Assembly: GCF_038246755.1 (NCBI RefSeq)
Contig: NZ_CP134706.1
Location: forward strand, 4,154,001-4,218,000
Origin: Micromonospora sp. FIMYZ51
GTDB taxonomy: Bacteria > Actinomycetota > Actinomycetes > Mycobacteriales > Micromonosporaceae
Direction: 5' to 3'
Length of the DNA stretch: 64,000 bases
Each line of letters begins with the position of its first letter. Within the stretch, counting starts at the first letter, position 1. The notes beneath the pieces were generated by a model. That model saw only the letters and a list, made by a program, of their open reading frames with translations, did not search any database and was not told where the DNA came from. The position numbers and the translations under genes were made by a program. Shown piece by piece: positions 37,490 to 46,814 of the stretch.

Positions 37490-38121
37490 GACAGTTCCGC
37501 CCGGACGACCGGCCGGCGGCGGGCCACGGCGTGCACGGCGGCCAGCGCGTACCCGGCAAGGATCGGCACCGCCACCGGGGTGACCAGCACCCCGAGCAGC
37601 GCCGCGACCACCGCGGTGCCGGCCAGGCCGGCCCAGGTCGCGGGGTGGTCGAGGCAGGCGCGGGCGGCCCGGATGGCCGCCGACCGCCACCCGGTGCCGC
37701 CGGTACGGCCCACCTCGACCACGAGCGCGGCGGCGTACCCGAGCAGGGCCGCCGCGACGACGGTGGTCAGGCTCAGCGCCACCGCCCCGCCCGGCACCCG
37801 GCCGCTGGCCAGCGCGACCAGGTCCGCGACGAGCAGGCCGACGACGGCCAGCCCGAGCAGGGTCGCCGGCAGGCCGGGCAGCAGGCCCCGGCCGAACCGG
37901 GCCAGCGTGCGCCGGGCGGTGGGCCAGGTGCCGGTGCCCAGCCAGTCGTGCACGGCCGCGCTGGCGGTGCCGACCGCGGCGCCGGCGGTCAGCACCGGCG
38001 CCGCGGCGAGCACGGTCAGGATGCCCAGCAGCGCCAGGTCGGCGGCGTCGCGGACGGTGTCCCGCCAGTCCCGGCCCGACGCCGCCGACCGGCCGGTGCC
38101 GGGTTCAGCCCTTGAGTCCAC
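37486..38121 (-). CDS. YesL/DUF624-like integral membrane protein
   Basis: This 211-residue protein has about five membrane helices (for example LALLGILTVLAAAPVLTAGA and a helix pair near 90-140). It resembles YesL/DUF624 proteins, which accompany oligosaccharide ABC transporters such as those for rhamnogalacturonan in Bacillus. Its GTG start lies 17 bases inside the preceding permease gene. Role is unknown but probably auxiliary to the transporter. Confidence 0.75.
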   Translation of the reverse strand: MDSRAEPGTGRSAASGRDWRDTVRDAADLALLGILTVLAAAPVLTAGAAVGTASAAVHDWLGTGTWPTARRTLARFGRGLLPGLPATLLGLAVVGLLVADLVALASGRVPGGAVALSLTTVVAAALLGYAAALVVEVGRTGGTGWRSAAIRAARACLDHPATWAGLAGTAVVAALLGVLVTPVAVPILAGYALAAVHAVARRRPVVRAELS

Positions 38122-38989
38122 TGGTGTTGATCCCCTCGACGAGCATCCGCTGGAAGGCGACGAAGAACACGAAGACCGGCAGCAGTGAGAGCACCGCCAT
38201 GGCGAACATCGGGCCGACCGCGCTCTGGCTGGTCGAGTCGATGAACAGGGTCAGTGCCACCGGCACGGTGTAGTCGCTCAGGTTGGACAGGAAGACCAGT
38301 TGCCGGAAGAACTCGTTCCAGGTCCAGATGAACGAGAAGATCGCGGTGGTGACCAGGGCGGGCCGGCTCAGCGGCAGGATCACGTGCCGGAAGATGCCGA
38401 ACGGACCGGCCCCGTCGATGCGTGCCGCCTCGTCCAGTTCGCGCGGAATGCTCCGCATGAACTGCACCATCAGGAAGACGAAGAACGCCTCGGTGGCCAG
38501 GAACTGCGGGATCAGCAGCGGCAGGTACGGCCAGTCGCCGCCGACCAGGCCGAAGCTGCGGAAGAGGATGTACTGCGGCACGATCAGCACGTGACTCGGC
38601 AGCAGCAGGGTCCCGATCATCACGGCGAACCACACCTTGCGCAGCCGGAACCGCAACCGGGCGAAGGCGTACGCGGCCAGCAGGCAGCTCACCGCGTTGC
38701 CGACCACGGTGAGCAGGCTGACCATGGCGCTGTTGAGGAAGAACCGACCGAAGCTGACGTCGAAGTTGCCCCAGCCGTTGGTGTAGTTGCCCGGGGTGAA
38801 TTTCTCCGGCAGCAGCCCGATGTTGTTGACGATCTCCTGCTGCGACTTGAACGAGGTGCCGACCATCCAGATCAGCGGGTAGAGCACGACCGTGACGATG
38901 GCCAGCAGGATCACCAGCCGCAGCCAGGAACGGCTGCGTGGGCGTTGCGGACGGGCTGACACGGTCGGGGCAACGGTGCTCGCCACCAT
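38105..38989 (-). CDS. Carbohydrate ABC transporter permease (MalG type)
   Basis: This 294-residue protein has six membrane helices and the EAA loop PRELDEAARIDGAGPFG. The ATG overlaps the upstream permease stop in TGATG, and GGAGG lies seven bases upstream. It pairs with the product of the upstream gene to import a pectin-derived sugar (inferred from the locus). Confidence 0.94.
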   Translation of the reverse strand: MVASTVAPTVSARPQRPRSRSWLRLVILLAIVTVVLYPLIWMVGTSFKSQQEIVNNIGLLPEKFTPGNYTNGWGNFDVSFGRFFLNSAMVSLLTVVGNAVSCLLAAYAFARLRFRLRKVWFAVMIGTLLLPSHVLIVPQYILFRSFGLVGGDWPYLPLLIPQFLATEAFFVFLMVQFMRSIPRELDEAARIDGAGPFGIFRHVILPLSRPALVTTAIFSFIWTWNEFFRQLVFLSNLSDYTVPVALTLFIDSTSQSAVGPMFAMAVLSLLPVFVFFVAFQRMLVEGINTSGLKG

Positions 38990-39972
38990 CAGCGATCCTC
39001 CCCGTCGGAATAGTGCACCCAGAACCGGCCGGTGCTGAAGAAGACGGCCGTGATGAGGGCGATGGCGATCAGGAAGACCCAGGCCATCGCGGAGGCGTAG
39101 CCCATCTGTAGCTCGGTGAAGCCGGTGATGTAGAGGTTGAGCGTGTACATCAGGGTCGAGTCGACCGGCCCGCCGGTGCCGTTGCTGAGCACGAACGCGG
39201 CGGTGAAGCCCTGGAAACCGTTGATGGTCTCCAGCACCAGGTTGAAGAAGATCACCGGGGAGAGCATCGGCAGGGTCACGTTGACGAACTGCCGGAACTT
39301 GCTCGCCCCGTCCACCGAGGCGGCCTCGTACAGCTCGGTCGGCACCTGCTTCAATCCGGCCAGGAAGATCACCATTGGTGCACCGAACTGCCAGATGGCC
39401 AGCACCATCAGGGTCTCCAGCGCCCAGTCCGGGTCGTTGACCCAGGGCTTGCCCTCGATGCCGAACAGGGCGAGGAAGGAGTTGAAGGCCCCCTCGCGGT
39501 TGAACATGTTCACCCAGACGATGGCCAGCGCCACGCTGCCGCCGAGCAGCGACGGCAGGTAGAACAGGCCACGGAACAGCCCGACCCCGCGCCAGGCCCG
39601 GTTGAGCAGCAGCGCCACCCCGAGCGCCGCGGCGAGTTTCAGCGGTACGGCGATCAGCGCGAAGCTGAGCGTGACCCGCACCGAGTGCCACCACGACGGA
39701 TCGTTCGTGAACATCCGCTCGTAGTTGGCCAACCCGACCCACTCCACCTCCGACCAGGGGGTGAGGATGTCGTAGTTGGTGAAGCTGAGGTAAAGCGACA
39801 ACAGCATGGGTATCGCCGTGATGGCCAGCAGACCGATCAGCCAGGGCGACAGGAAAACGTAGCCGGCCAGACCCTCCCCGTGCCGGATCCGCCCGATCCT
39901 GCCCCGAGGGGCGGGAGGTCGGACGGATCCGGTGCCGCGGCGGGTCGGGTCGGGCGCCGTGGTCAGGGCCAC
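38989..39972 (-). CDS. Carbohydrate ABC transporter permease (MalF type)
   Basis: This 327-residue protein has a basic N-terminus, six membrane helices and the EAA loop PTELYEAASVDGASKFRQF. It lies 34 bases downstream of the binding-protein gene, with a GTG start after GGAGAGGAGC. With the MalG-type partner it forms the import channel. Confidence 0.94.
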   Translation of the reverse strand: MALTTAPDPTRRGTGSVRPPAPRGRIGRIRHGEGLAGYVFLSPWLIGLLAITAIPMLLSLYLSFTNYDILTPWSEVEWVGLANYERMFTNDPSWWHSVRVTLSFALIAVPLKLAAALGVALLLNRAWRGVGLFRGLFYLPSLLGGSVALAIVWVNMFNREGAFNSFLALFGIEGKPWVNDPDWALETLMVLAIWQFGAPMVIFLAGLKQVPTELYEAASVDGASKFRQFVNVTLPMLSPVIFFNLVLETINGFQGFTAAFVLSNGTGGPVDSTLMYTLNLYITGFTELQMGYASAMAWVFLIAIALITAVFFSTGRFWVHYSDGEDR

Positions 39973-40006
39973 GAACTGCTCCTCTCCGGGTGGTGCTGCG
40001 GCGGGG

Positions 40007-41350
40007 TCAAGAGGCGATTGCCGCCTTGCATGCCTCGACGAACTGGGCGGCGGCCTCGGCGGGGGTGGCCCGACCGTACTGGGCGTTCTCGGCGGCCTTG
40101 GTCAGCTCGGAGCGGACCTTGCTGTGCCCCTTGATCGGCACCTGCGGCGCCTCACCGAACGTCTCGGCCAGTTTGTTCTCGACCTCGATGGACTGCTTCA
40201 TCGCCGGGTCGGTGGTGTCGTCGCTGACCACCCGGCGCAGGTCCATGTTCGAGGGCAGGCCGCGGTCGGTGCCGAGCAGCTTGACCGCCTCCGGGTCGTT
40301 GGCCAGGAAGTTGATCACGTCGACCGCCACCTCGGCGTGCTTGCTGCCCCGGAAGACCGACCAGTACATCGAGGCGCGGGCCCACTGCCCGCTCGGGTCA
40401 CCCGGGTACGCGATGACGCCCAACTCGTCGGCGGTGTTCTTCTTCAGCTCCGGCATCTGGTTGACCCAGACCCAGGAGGTGGCCGACTTGCCGGTCACCA
40501 CGAGCTGCTTGGTGATGTCGGTGGCGTTGCCCTCGTGGATGACGTCCGGGGTCGGCGTGGCACCCCGGTCCCGGGCGCCCTTCCACAGCTCGAACCACTT
40601 GGTCGCGTCCTCGGCGGTGAAGCCCAGTTCGTTGCCGGAGTACAGGTCCTTGCCCTGCTGGCGCAGCCACACCCAGAACGCCTTGTAGTCGGCGCTGGGG
40701 TCCTGGGTGCCCGGTACCTTCGTCTTCTTGCTGACCTGCTCCGCCCAGGCGATGTGCTCCTCCCAGCTCATCCCGGTGGTCGGCTCGGGCAGCCCGTTCT
40801 TGGTCAGCAGCGTCTTGTTGTAGACCAGGCCCTGGGTGTTCTCCCCGGCGGCCACACCGGCGAGCTTGCCGTCGACCTCGCCGTACTGGAGCAGGCTGGG
40901 CGGGAACTTGCTGGTGTCGAGGTCGCCGGAATCCTGGTACTTCTTCAGGTCCAGGGTCGCGTTGCGGGCGGCGTACTCGGCGAGGTAGTTGTCGTCGATC
41001 TGGAAGATGTCCGGCGGGTTGCCGCCGGCGGTCAGGGTGGCCAGCTTGTCGAAGTAGCCCTGGTTGGCCTGCCAGACCTTCTCGAACGTGACGTCCGGGT
41101 TCTTCTTCGTGTAGAGGTCCAGCGCCTGCTCGGTGAGCTGGGCCCGGGCCTCGCCGCCCCACCAGAAGATGGAGAGCTTGACCTTGCCGTCGGACGCGGC
41201 GTCGTCGCCGTCGCCGCAGGCCGCCGCCGCGCCGACCAGCGGCAGGGCGACGACGGCGGCGAGCAGGCCGCGCAGCAACCGGCGGCGCAGCAGGGGGGTA
41301 CGGTAGGTGCGCCCGTCGGGGACGCTGGTGGGGGACGTTGCGGGGTGCAT
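40007..41350 (-). CDS. Sugar-binding lipoprotein of the pectin-locus ABC transporter
   Basis: This 447-residue family 1 binding protein has an arginine-rich signal region (LRRRLLRGLLAAVVALPL) and a lipobox ending in Cys45 (GAAAAC). The mature fold includes KLSIFWWGGEARAQL and PPDIFQIDDNYLAEY. ATG at 41350 has AAGGAG eight bases upstream; a GTG at 41359 is too close to that site. It lies only 18 bases after the LacI gene on the same strand, so regulator and transporter are probably one operon. Confidence 0.92.
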   Translation of the reverse strand: MHPATSPTSVPDGRTYRTPLLRRRLLRGLLAAVVALPLVGAAAACGDGDDAASDGKVKLSIFWWGGEARAQLTEQALDLYTKKNPDVTFEKVWQANQGYFDKLATLTAGGNPPDIFQIDDNYLAEYAARNATLDLKKYQDSGDLDTSKFPPSLLQYGEVDGKLAGVAAGENTQGLVYNKTLLTKNGLPEPTTGMSWEEHIAWAEQVSKKTKVPGTQDPSADYKAFWVWLRQQGKDLYSGNELGFTAEDATKWFELWKGARDRGATPTPDVIHEGNATDITKQLVVTGKSATSWVWVNQMPELKKNTADELGVIAYPGDPSGQWARASMYWSVFRGSKHAEVAVDVINFLANDPEAVKLLGTDRGLPSNMDLRRVVSDDTTDPAMKQSIEVENKLAETFGEAPQVPIKGHSKVRSELTKAAENAQYGRATPAEAAAQFVEACKAAIAS

Positions 41351-41368
41351 TGCGCTCACTCCTTGGCG

Positions 41369-42499
41369 TTAGGAGGCGACGACGTCACCGGCGACCACGT
41401 CCGGGGCGCCCGGGTCCGCACGGCGATGCGGGCCCGGGCCTACGGCAGTGGCACCGGGAACTTCCCGGCCGGCGTAGGGGCCCGGCGCGGTGGAGTCGCG
41501 GATGACCAACTCGGTCTGGAGCATTACCTGTGCAGTGGTGCGACGAGCGCCGACAGCCACGGCGGCACCACTTCCCCGCCCGGTACGCGGGAAGGCGGTG
41601 TCCTGTTGCAGCAACATGTCGACGGCCGTCCGGCCGGCGGCCGCGGTCGGCGTGGCCACCGTCGTCAGCTTGGGGCGGGTGAGTCGGCTCAGGGTGATGT
41701 CGTCGACCCCGACGACACTTATCTCCTGCGGCACCCCGACCCCTAGTGCGTCGAGCCCTTCGAGCAGGCCGATCGCCATCAGGTCGTTGTAGGCGAGCAC
41801 GGCGGTGACGCCGGCCCGGCGGACCTGCTCCGCCTGGGCCAGGCCACCGGCCTCGGTGGGTGGGTTCGGGCCGAGCACGGTCAACTCGGCCCCGGCGGCC
41901 CGCGCCGCCGCACCCGCGGCCCGCCGGAGTTCCCGACTGGTCCAGGAGCCGCGCGGGCCGGCGAGCAGGGCGATCTCCCGGTGCCCCAGCCCGGCCAGAT
42001 GCTCGATGGCCGACCGGGCGCCCTGCCCGACATCCATCAGTACGCAGGGCAGGCCGGCCAACTGGCGGTTGACCACCACCAGCGGAACCTCCCGGCTGAG
42101 CTGCTCGATCAGGCTGTTGCTCATCCGGGGGCTACAGAGCAGCACCCCGTCGACCTGCTTGGCCAGCGCGTGGACCAGTTCCTCCTCCACGGCCGCGTCC
42201 TCGTTGGTGTCGGCCACGAAGACGTGGTAGTCGCGGTGGCGAGCCTGACTCTCCGCCGCCTTGATCAGCGGCGGGAAGAACGGGTTGGCGATGTCCGCGA
42301 TGATCAGCCCGATGTTGTGCGTACGGCCGGTGATCAGGGCGCGGGCGGCCCGGTTGGGCCGGTAGCCCAGATCCTCGGCGCACGCCAGCACCCGTACCCG
42401 GGTTTCCGGGTTGACCAGGTGGGGTGCGGAGAAGGTGCGGGAGACGGTGGAGATGTGCACGCCGGAGGCCCGCGCCACGTCCCGGATGGTGACAGGCAT
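41369..42499 (-). CDS. LacI family regulator of the uronate/pectin locus
   Basis: This 376-residue protein has a LacI helix-turn-helix (TIRDVARASGVHISTVSRTF, about 4-23), a sensor domain, and an unusual 50-residue proline/glycine/alanine-rich C-terminal extension after LQTELVIRDSTAPGPYAG. It faces the Gfo/Idh-UxaC operon across 236 bases containing two similar palindromes that are probably its operators. A uronate or aldonate inducer is likely (inference). Confidence 0.92.
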   Translation of the reverse strand: MPVTIRDVARASGVHISTVSRTFSAPHLVNPETRVRVLACAEDLGYRPNRAARALITGRTHNIGLIIADIANPFFPPLIKAAESQARHRDYHVFVADTNEDAAVEEELVHALAKQVDGVLLCSPRMSNSLIEQLSREVPLVVVNRQLAGLPCVLMDVGQGARSAIEHLAGLGHREIALLAGPRGSWTSRELRRAAGAAARAAGAELTVLGPNPPTEAGGLAQAEQVRRAGVTAVLAYNDLMAIGLLEGLDALGVGVPQEISVVGVDDITLSRLTRPKLTTVATPTAAAGRTAVDMLLQQDTAFPRTGRGSGAAVAVGARRTTAQVMLQTELVIRDSTAPGPYAGREVPGATAVGPGPHRRADPGAPDVVAGDVVAS

Positions 42500-42548
42500 T
42501 CAGGCCCCCTTCGGCGGTGTGTCGGCGGTCACGGTGCCAGCAATTAAT

Positions 42549-42560
42549 GCAAACGGTTGC
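42549..42560. promoter_or_regulatory. LacI-family operator GCAAACGGTTGC
   Basis: A 12-bp near-palindrome with four-base perfect outer arms (GCAA/TTGC), 50 bases before the LacI start. The flanks extend the likeness to TGCAAACGGTTGCT, matching the second site at 42699 at its outer bases. Confidence 0.6.
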
Positions 42561-42698
42561 TCCAGTGTCAACGGCGAATGGTTACAGCTGTGTTGCGGCA
42601 GCGCCCCCACCATGCCCTCTAACGATCACCAACAGGGACAAACGACGCGGATTCGCGATGCTTTGTTGACGCAGCAGGATCGATCGTGGTTACTTCAC

Positions 42699-42712
42699 TG
42701 CAAAGGTTTGCA
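42699..42712. promoter_or_regulatory. LacI-family operator TGCAAAGGTTTGCA
   Basis: TGCAAA and TTTGCA form a perfect 6-bp inverted repeat around GG, 23 bases before the GTG of the Gfo/Idh gene and overlapping the region where its promoter or ribosome site lies. Its likeness to the site at 42549 suggests that one LacI protein binds both. Confidence 0.6.
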
Positions 42713-42735
42713 CAAAGATCGAGGAGGATCGCTAG

Positions 42736-44064
42736 GTGTCACCGCAACCCGGCAGGCCCGCCCGGTACGCCGTGGTCGGCACCGGCGCCCGCGCCGAGAT
42801 GTTCGTCCGCGCGCTGGTCCGCGACCACGCGGACACCGCCGAACTGGTCGCCTTCGCCGACGTCAATCAGCTCCGGATGGACGCCCACAACCGGTGGCTC
42901 GGCGCGCTGGGACACCCGGCGGTACCGACGTACCACGCCGGTGACTTCAGCGCGATGCTGGCCAAGGAGCGGGTCGACGTGGTCCTGGTGACGTCGGTGG
43001 ACGTCACCCACGACGAGTACGTGGTGGCCGCCCTGGAGGCCGGCTGTGACGTGGTCACCGAGAAACCGATGACCACCGACGCACCGCGCTGCCAGCGCAT
43101 CCTCGACGCGGTACGGCGTACCGGCCGGCGGGTGACGGTGGCCTTCAACTACCGCTACAACCCGCTGCACGAACAGCTGCGCCGGCTGCTCGCCGAGGGC
43201 GCGGTCGGCGAGATCGGCTCGGTGCACTTCGAGTGGCTGCTCGACGTGCGCCACGGCGCCGACTACTTCCGCCGCTGGCACCGGGACAAGGCCAGTTCCG
43301 GCGGCCTGATGGTGCACAAGGCCAGCCACCACTTCGACCTGGTCAACTGGTGGCTGGACGCGACACCCGTGCAGGTGTACGCCGCCGGCCGGCTGTTCTT
43401 CTACGGCGAGAACGGTAGGCGGCACGGCTACGCCCGGGACTACGACCGGGCACACGCCTCCCCCGCCGCCGACGACGACCCGTTCGCGTTGCGCCTGGCC
43501 GAGCATCCCCGGCTGCGCGAGCTGTACCTGGACGCCGAAGCCGCCGACGGCTACCAGCGGGACCGCAACGTCTTCGCCCCCGGCGTGAGCATCGAGGACG
43601 ACATGGCGGTGCTGGCCACGTACTCCACCGGCGCGACCATGACCTACCACCTCACCGCGTACGCGCCGTGGGAGGGCTACCGGGTCATGATCAACGGCAG
43701 TCGCGGGCGGCTGGAACTGGAGGTCACCGAGAGCGAGTTCGTCAGCCCCGCCGCAGCCGGCGCGCTCAAGGGCGCCGCGCTGCACGGCGCCGAGGCCGCC
43801 GCCGAGGGTGGGGGCGCCACGCTGACCCTGCGCCCCTTCTGGTCAGCGCCGCAGCGCATCGAGGTCGACGGGTACACCCGGCACGGCCACGGCGGCGCGG
43901 ACGCCCGGATGACCCAGGTGCTCTTCGGCGGCGTACCGGATCCGCTGCACCGCGCGGCCAGCGCCCGCGACGGAGCGTTGGCCCTGCTCACCGGCCTGGC
44001 CGCAAACCGCTCCTTCGACACCGGCGGACCCGTGCGGGTCGCCGACCTGCTCACCCTCGACTGA
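42736..44064 (+). CDS. Gfo/Idh/MocA family oxidoreductase
   Basis: This 442-residue NAD(P)-dependent oxidoreductase has a Rossmann domain (AVVGTGARAEMFVRALV) and the conserved EKPMTTDAPRC motif, whose Lys binds cofactor and substrate. The C-terminal Gfo-type domain has the catalytic-region GLMVHKASHHFDLVNWWL. Members oxidise sugars or sugar acids. GTG at 42736 follows GGAGG eight bases away. It is the first gene of a five-gene operon with uxaC. Confidence 0.92.
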   Translation: MSPQPGRPARYAVVGTGARAEMFVRALVRDHADTAELVAFADVNQLRMDAHNRWLGALGHPAVPTYHAGDFSAMLAKERVDVVLVTSVDVTHDEYVVAALEAGCDVVTEKPMTTDAPRCQRILDAVRRTGRRVTVAFNYRYNPLHEQLRRLLAEGAVGEIGSVHFEWLLDVRHGADYFRRWHRDKASSGGLMVHKASHHFDLVNWWLDATPVQVYAAGRLFFYGENGRRHGYARDYDRAHASPAADDDPFALRLAEHPRLRELYLDAEAADGYQRDRNVFAPGVSIEDDMAVLATYSTGATMTYHLTAYAPWEGYRVMINGSRGRLELEVTESEFVSPAAAGALKGAALHGAEAAAEGGGATLTLRPFWSAPQRIEVDGYTRHGHGGADARMTQVLFGGVPDPLHRAASARDGALALLTGLAANRSFDTGGPVRVADLLTLD

Positions 44065-44088
44065 TCTCGACCACAGGAGCCGCACCCC

Positions 44089-45516
44089 GTGCCCACCTCG
44101 ACCCGACCCGACCTGCTCCTCCCCGCCGAACCGGGCCAACGCGCGCTGGCCCGGGAGCTGTACGCGCTGGTGGAGCGGCTACCCATCATCTCCCCGCACG
44201 GGCACGTCGACCCCGCGCTGCTGGCCGAGGACCAGCCCTTCCCCGACCCGGCCCGGCTGCTCATCGTGCCGGACCACTACCTCACCCGGATGCTGCTCAG
44301 CCAGGGCGTCGCCCCGGGCGAGCTGGGCGTACCAAGCCGCGACGGCAGCCCGGTGGAGACCGACGGGCGCCGGATCTGGCGGCGCTTCGCCGAGCACTGG
44401 CACCTGTTCCGGGGCACCCCGTCCCGGCTCTGGCTGGAGCAGACCCTCACCGAGGTCTTCGCCCTCGACACCCGGCTGTCCCCGCAGACCGCCGACGAGG
44501 TGTACGACGCGCTCGCCGCCAAGCTCGCCGAACCGGACTTCCGGCCCCGGGCGCTCTTCGAACGGTTCAACATCGAGGTCCTCGCCACCACCGAATCGCC
44601 GCTGGACGACCTGGGCCGGCACGCCAAGCTCGCCGCCGACGGCTGGGGCGGACCCGGCGGCCGGGTGGTCACCACCTTCCGCCCGGACAACGTGGTCGAC
44701 CTGGAATTCGAGGACTGGTCGGCAAACGTCGACCGACTCGGCGAGATCACCGGCGAGGACACCGGGACGTACGCCGGCTACCTGGCCGCGCTGCGCGCCC
44801 GCCGGGAGGCGTTCATCGCCGCCGGGGCCACCTCGTCGGACCACGGGCACCGCACCGCCCGCACCCTCGACCTCGGCGCGGACGCGGCGGCACTGTTCGA
44901 CCGGGCCCGCCGGGGCCGCGCCGAGCCGGGCGACACCGAGGCGTTCTGCGCGCACATGCTGCTGGAGTTCGCCCGGATGTCGCTCGACGACGGGCTGGTC
45001 ATGCAACTGCACCCCGGCGCGGTACGCAACCACAACCGGTGGCTGTACGCCCGGCACGGCCGCGACGTCGGCGGCGACATCCCGCAGGTCACCGAGTACG
45101 TGCACGCCCTGGCGCCGCTGCTGGACGCCTACGGCAACGACCCACGGCTGCGGGTGGTCCTCTACACCCTCGACGAGGACACCTTCACCCGCGAGCTGGC
45201 GCCGCTGGCCGGCGGGTACGCCGCCCTGCTGCTCGGCGCGCCCTGGTGGTTCCTGGACTCCCCTGAGGTGCTGCGCCGGTTCCGGGAGACGGTCACCGAA
45301 ACCGCAGGCTTCTACAACACCGCCGGGTTCGTTGACGACACCCGCGCGTTCTGCTCCATCCCGGTCCGGCACGACGTGGCCCGCCGCATCGACGCCGGCT
45401 TCCTGGCCCGGCTCGTCGCCGAGCACCGGCTGCCCATGGACGAGGCCGCCGACACCATCGTCGACCTGGCGTACCGGCTGCCCAAGCGGGTCTTCAAGTT
45501 CGGAGAGGCTGCATGA
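44089..45516 (+). CDS. uxaC: Glucuronate isomerase
   Basis: This 475-residue enzyme matches UxaC, an amidohydrolase-superfamily uronate isomerase (glucuronate to fructuronate, galacturonate to tagaturonate). Conserved pieces include LPIISPHGHVDPALLAED with the metal-site His-x-His, and RFNIEVLATTESPLDDL. Late motifs are ALLLGAPWWFLDSPEVLRRF and CSIPVRHDVARR. GTG start at 44089, 24 bases after the Gfo/Idh stop; its own stop overlaps the next gene (ATGA). Confidence 0.95.
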   Translation: MPTSTRPDLLLPAEPGQRALARELYALVERLPIISPHGHVDPALLAEDQPFPDPARLLIVPDHYLTRMLLSQGVAPGELGVPSRDGSPVETDGRRIWRRFAEHWHLFRGTPSRLWLEQTLTEVFALDTRLSPQTADEVYDALAAKLAEPDFRPRALFERFNIEVLATTESPLDDLGRHAKLAADGWGGPGGRVVTTFRPDNVVDLEFEDWSANVDRLGEITGEDTGTYAGYLAALRARREAFIAAGATSSDHGHRTARTLDLGADAAALFDRARRGRAEPGDTEAFCAHMLLEFARMSLDDGLVMQLHPGAVRNHNRWLYARHGRDVGGDIPQVTEYVHALAPLLDAYGNDPRLRVVLYTLDEDTFTRELAPLAGGYAALLLGAPWWFLDSPEVLRRFRETVTETAGFYNTAGFVDDTRAFCSIPVRHDVARRIDAGFLARLVAEHRLPMDEAADTIVDLAYRLPKRVFKFGEAA

Positions 45517-46814
45517 CCACCATCACCGACGTGACAGTGCACGACGTACGGTTTCCCACCGCCGCCAGCGGCGACGGCTCCGACGCCATCAACCGGGGCG
45601 ACTACTCGGCCACCTACGTGGAGCTGACCACCGACGACGGGCCGACCGGCGCCGGGTTCACCTTCACCAACGGCCGGGGCAACGAGATCACCTGCGCCGC
45701 GGTACGCGCCCTGGCCCACCACGTCCTCGGCCGCACCGTCGCCGAGCTCACCGCCGAGCCGGTGGCGTTCTGGCGCTCGCTCGTGGCCGACGTACAGCTG
45801 CGCTGGCTGGGCCCGGAGAAGGGGGTCATCCACATGGCCACCGGCGCGCTTGTCAACGCCGTGTGGGACCTGCGGGCCAAGCTCGCCGGCAAGCCGATGT
45901 GGCGCTACCTGGCCGAACTGCCCACCGACGAACTCGTCGCAAACGTCGACTTCACGCACATCACCGACGCGCTCACCCCCGACGAGGCCGCCGCCACCCT
46001 GGACAAGGGACGCGACGGGCTCACCGACCGGCTCGCCGTGCTGGAACGCGACGGCTTCCCGTCGTACACCACCTCGGTCGGCTGGCTCGGCTACCCGGAC
46101 GACAAGGTGCGGGCGCTGACCCGGACCGCGTACGCGGCCGGGTGGCGGGCGATGAAGATGAAGGTCGGCGGTCCGCCCGCCGACGACCTGCGCCGGGCCC
46201 GGATCATCCGGGAGGAGATCGGCCCGGACGCGCTGCTGATGATGGACGCCAACCAGGTGTGGGACGTCGACGAGGCGATCGCCAACATGACCGCGCTGGC
46301 CGAGGTCGACCCGTACTGGATCGAGGAGCCGACGCACGCCGACGACATCCTCGGCCACGCCCGCATCGCCCGCGCGGTCACCGAGCTGACCGGCGGCCGG
46401 TGCCGGGTGGCCACCGGCGAGGTGGCCGCCAACAAGGTCATCTTCAAGCAGTTGCTCCAGGCCGAGGCGATCGGCGTGATGCAGATCGACGCCTGCCGGG
46501 TCGGCGGCGTCAACGAGGTGCTCGCCGAGATCCTGCTGGCCGCCAAGTTCGGGGTGCCGATCTGCCCGCACGCCGGTGGCGTCGGGCTCTGCGAGTACGT
46601 CCAACACCTGGCGATCTTCGACTACCTACGGGTCGGCACCAGCCTGGCGGGCCGGATGGTGGAGTACGTCGACCACCTGCACGAGCACTTCGTCGACCCG
46701 GTACGCACCCGCGACGGGCGGTACCTGCTGCCGACCGAGCCGGGCTACAGCGCCACCATGCACCCCTCCTCGATCGCCACCTTCCGCTTCCCGGACGGCC
46801 CGACGTGGCGGTGA
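45513..46814 (+). CDS. Enolase-superfamily sugar-acid dehydratase (L-fuconate dehydratase-like)
   Basis: This 433-residue enzyme has the N-terminal capping domain and C-terminal barrel of the mandelate-racemase group. Visible residues include AMKMKVGG (Lys-x-Lys base), MMDANQVW and WIEEPTHADDI (metal ligands) and the GVPICPHAGGVGLCEY segment with the His base. Length and motifs fit L-fuconate dehydratase. In this operon it may dehydrate a uronate-derived aldonate instead. It starts with ATG overlapping the uxaC stop. Confidence 0.88.
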   Translation: MTTITDVTVHDVRFPTAASGDGSDAINRGDYSATYVELTTDDGPTGAGFTFTNGRGNEITCAAVRALAHHVLGRTVAELTAEPVAFWRSLVADVQLRWLGPEKGVIHMATGALVNAVWDLRAKLAGKPMWRYLAELPTDELVANVDFTHITDALTPDEAAATLDKGRDGLTDRLAVLERDGFPSYTTSVGWLGYPDDKVRALTRTAYAAGWRAMKMKVGGPPADDLRRARIIREEIGPDALLMMDANQVWDVDEAIANMTALAEVDPYWIEEPTHADDILGHARIARAVTELTGGRCRVATGEVAANKVIFKQLLQAEAIGVMQIDACRVGGVNEVLAEILLAAKFGVPICPHAGGVGLCEYVQHLAIFDYLRVGTSLAGRMVEYVDHLHEHFVDPVRTRDGRYLLPTEPGYSATMHPSSIATFRFPDGPTWR

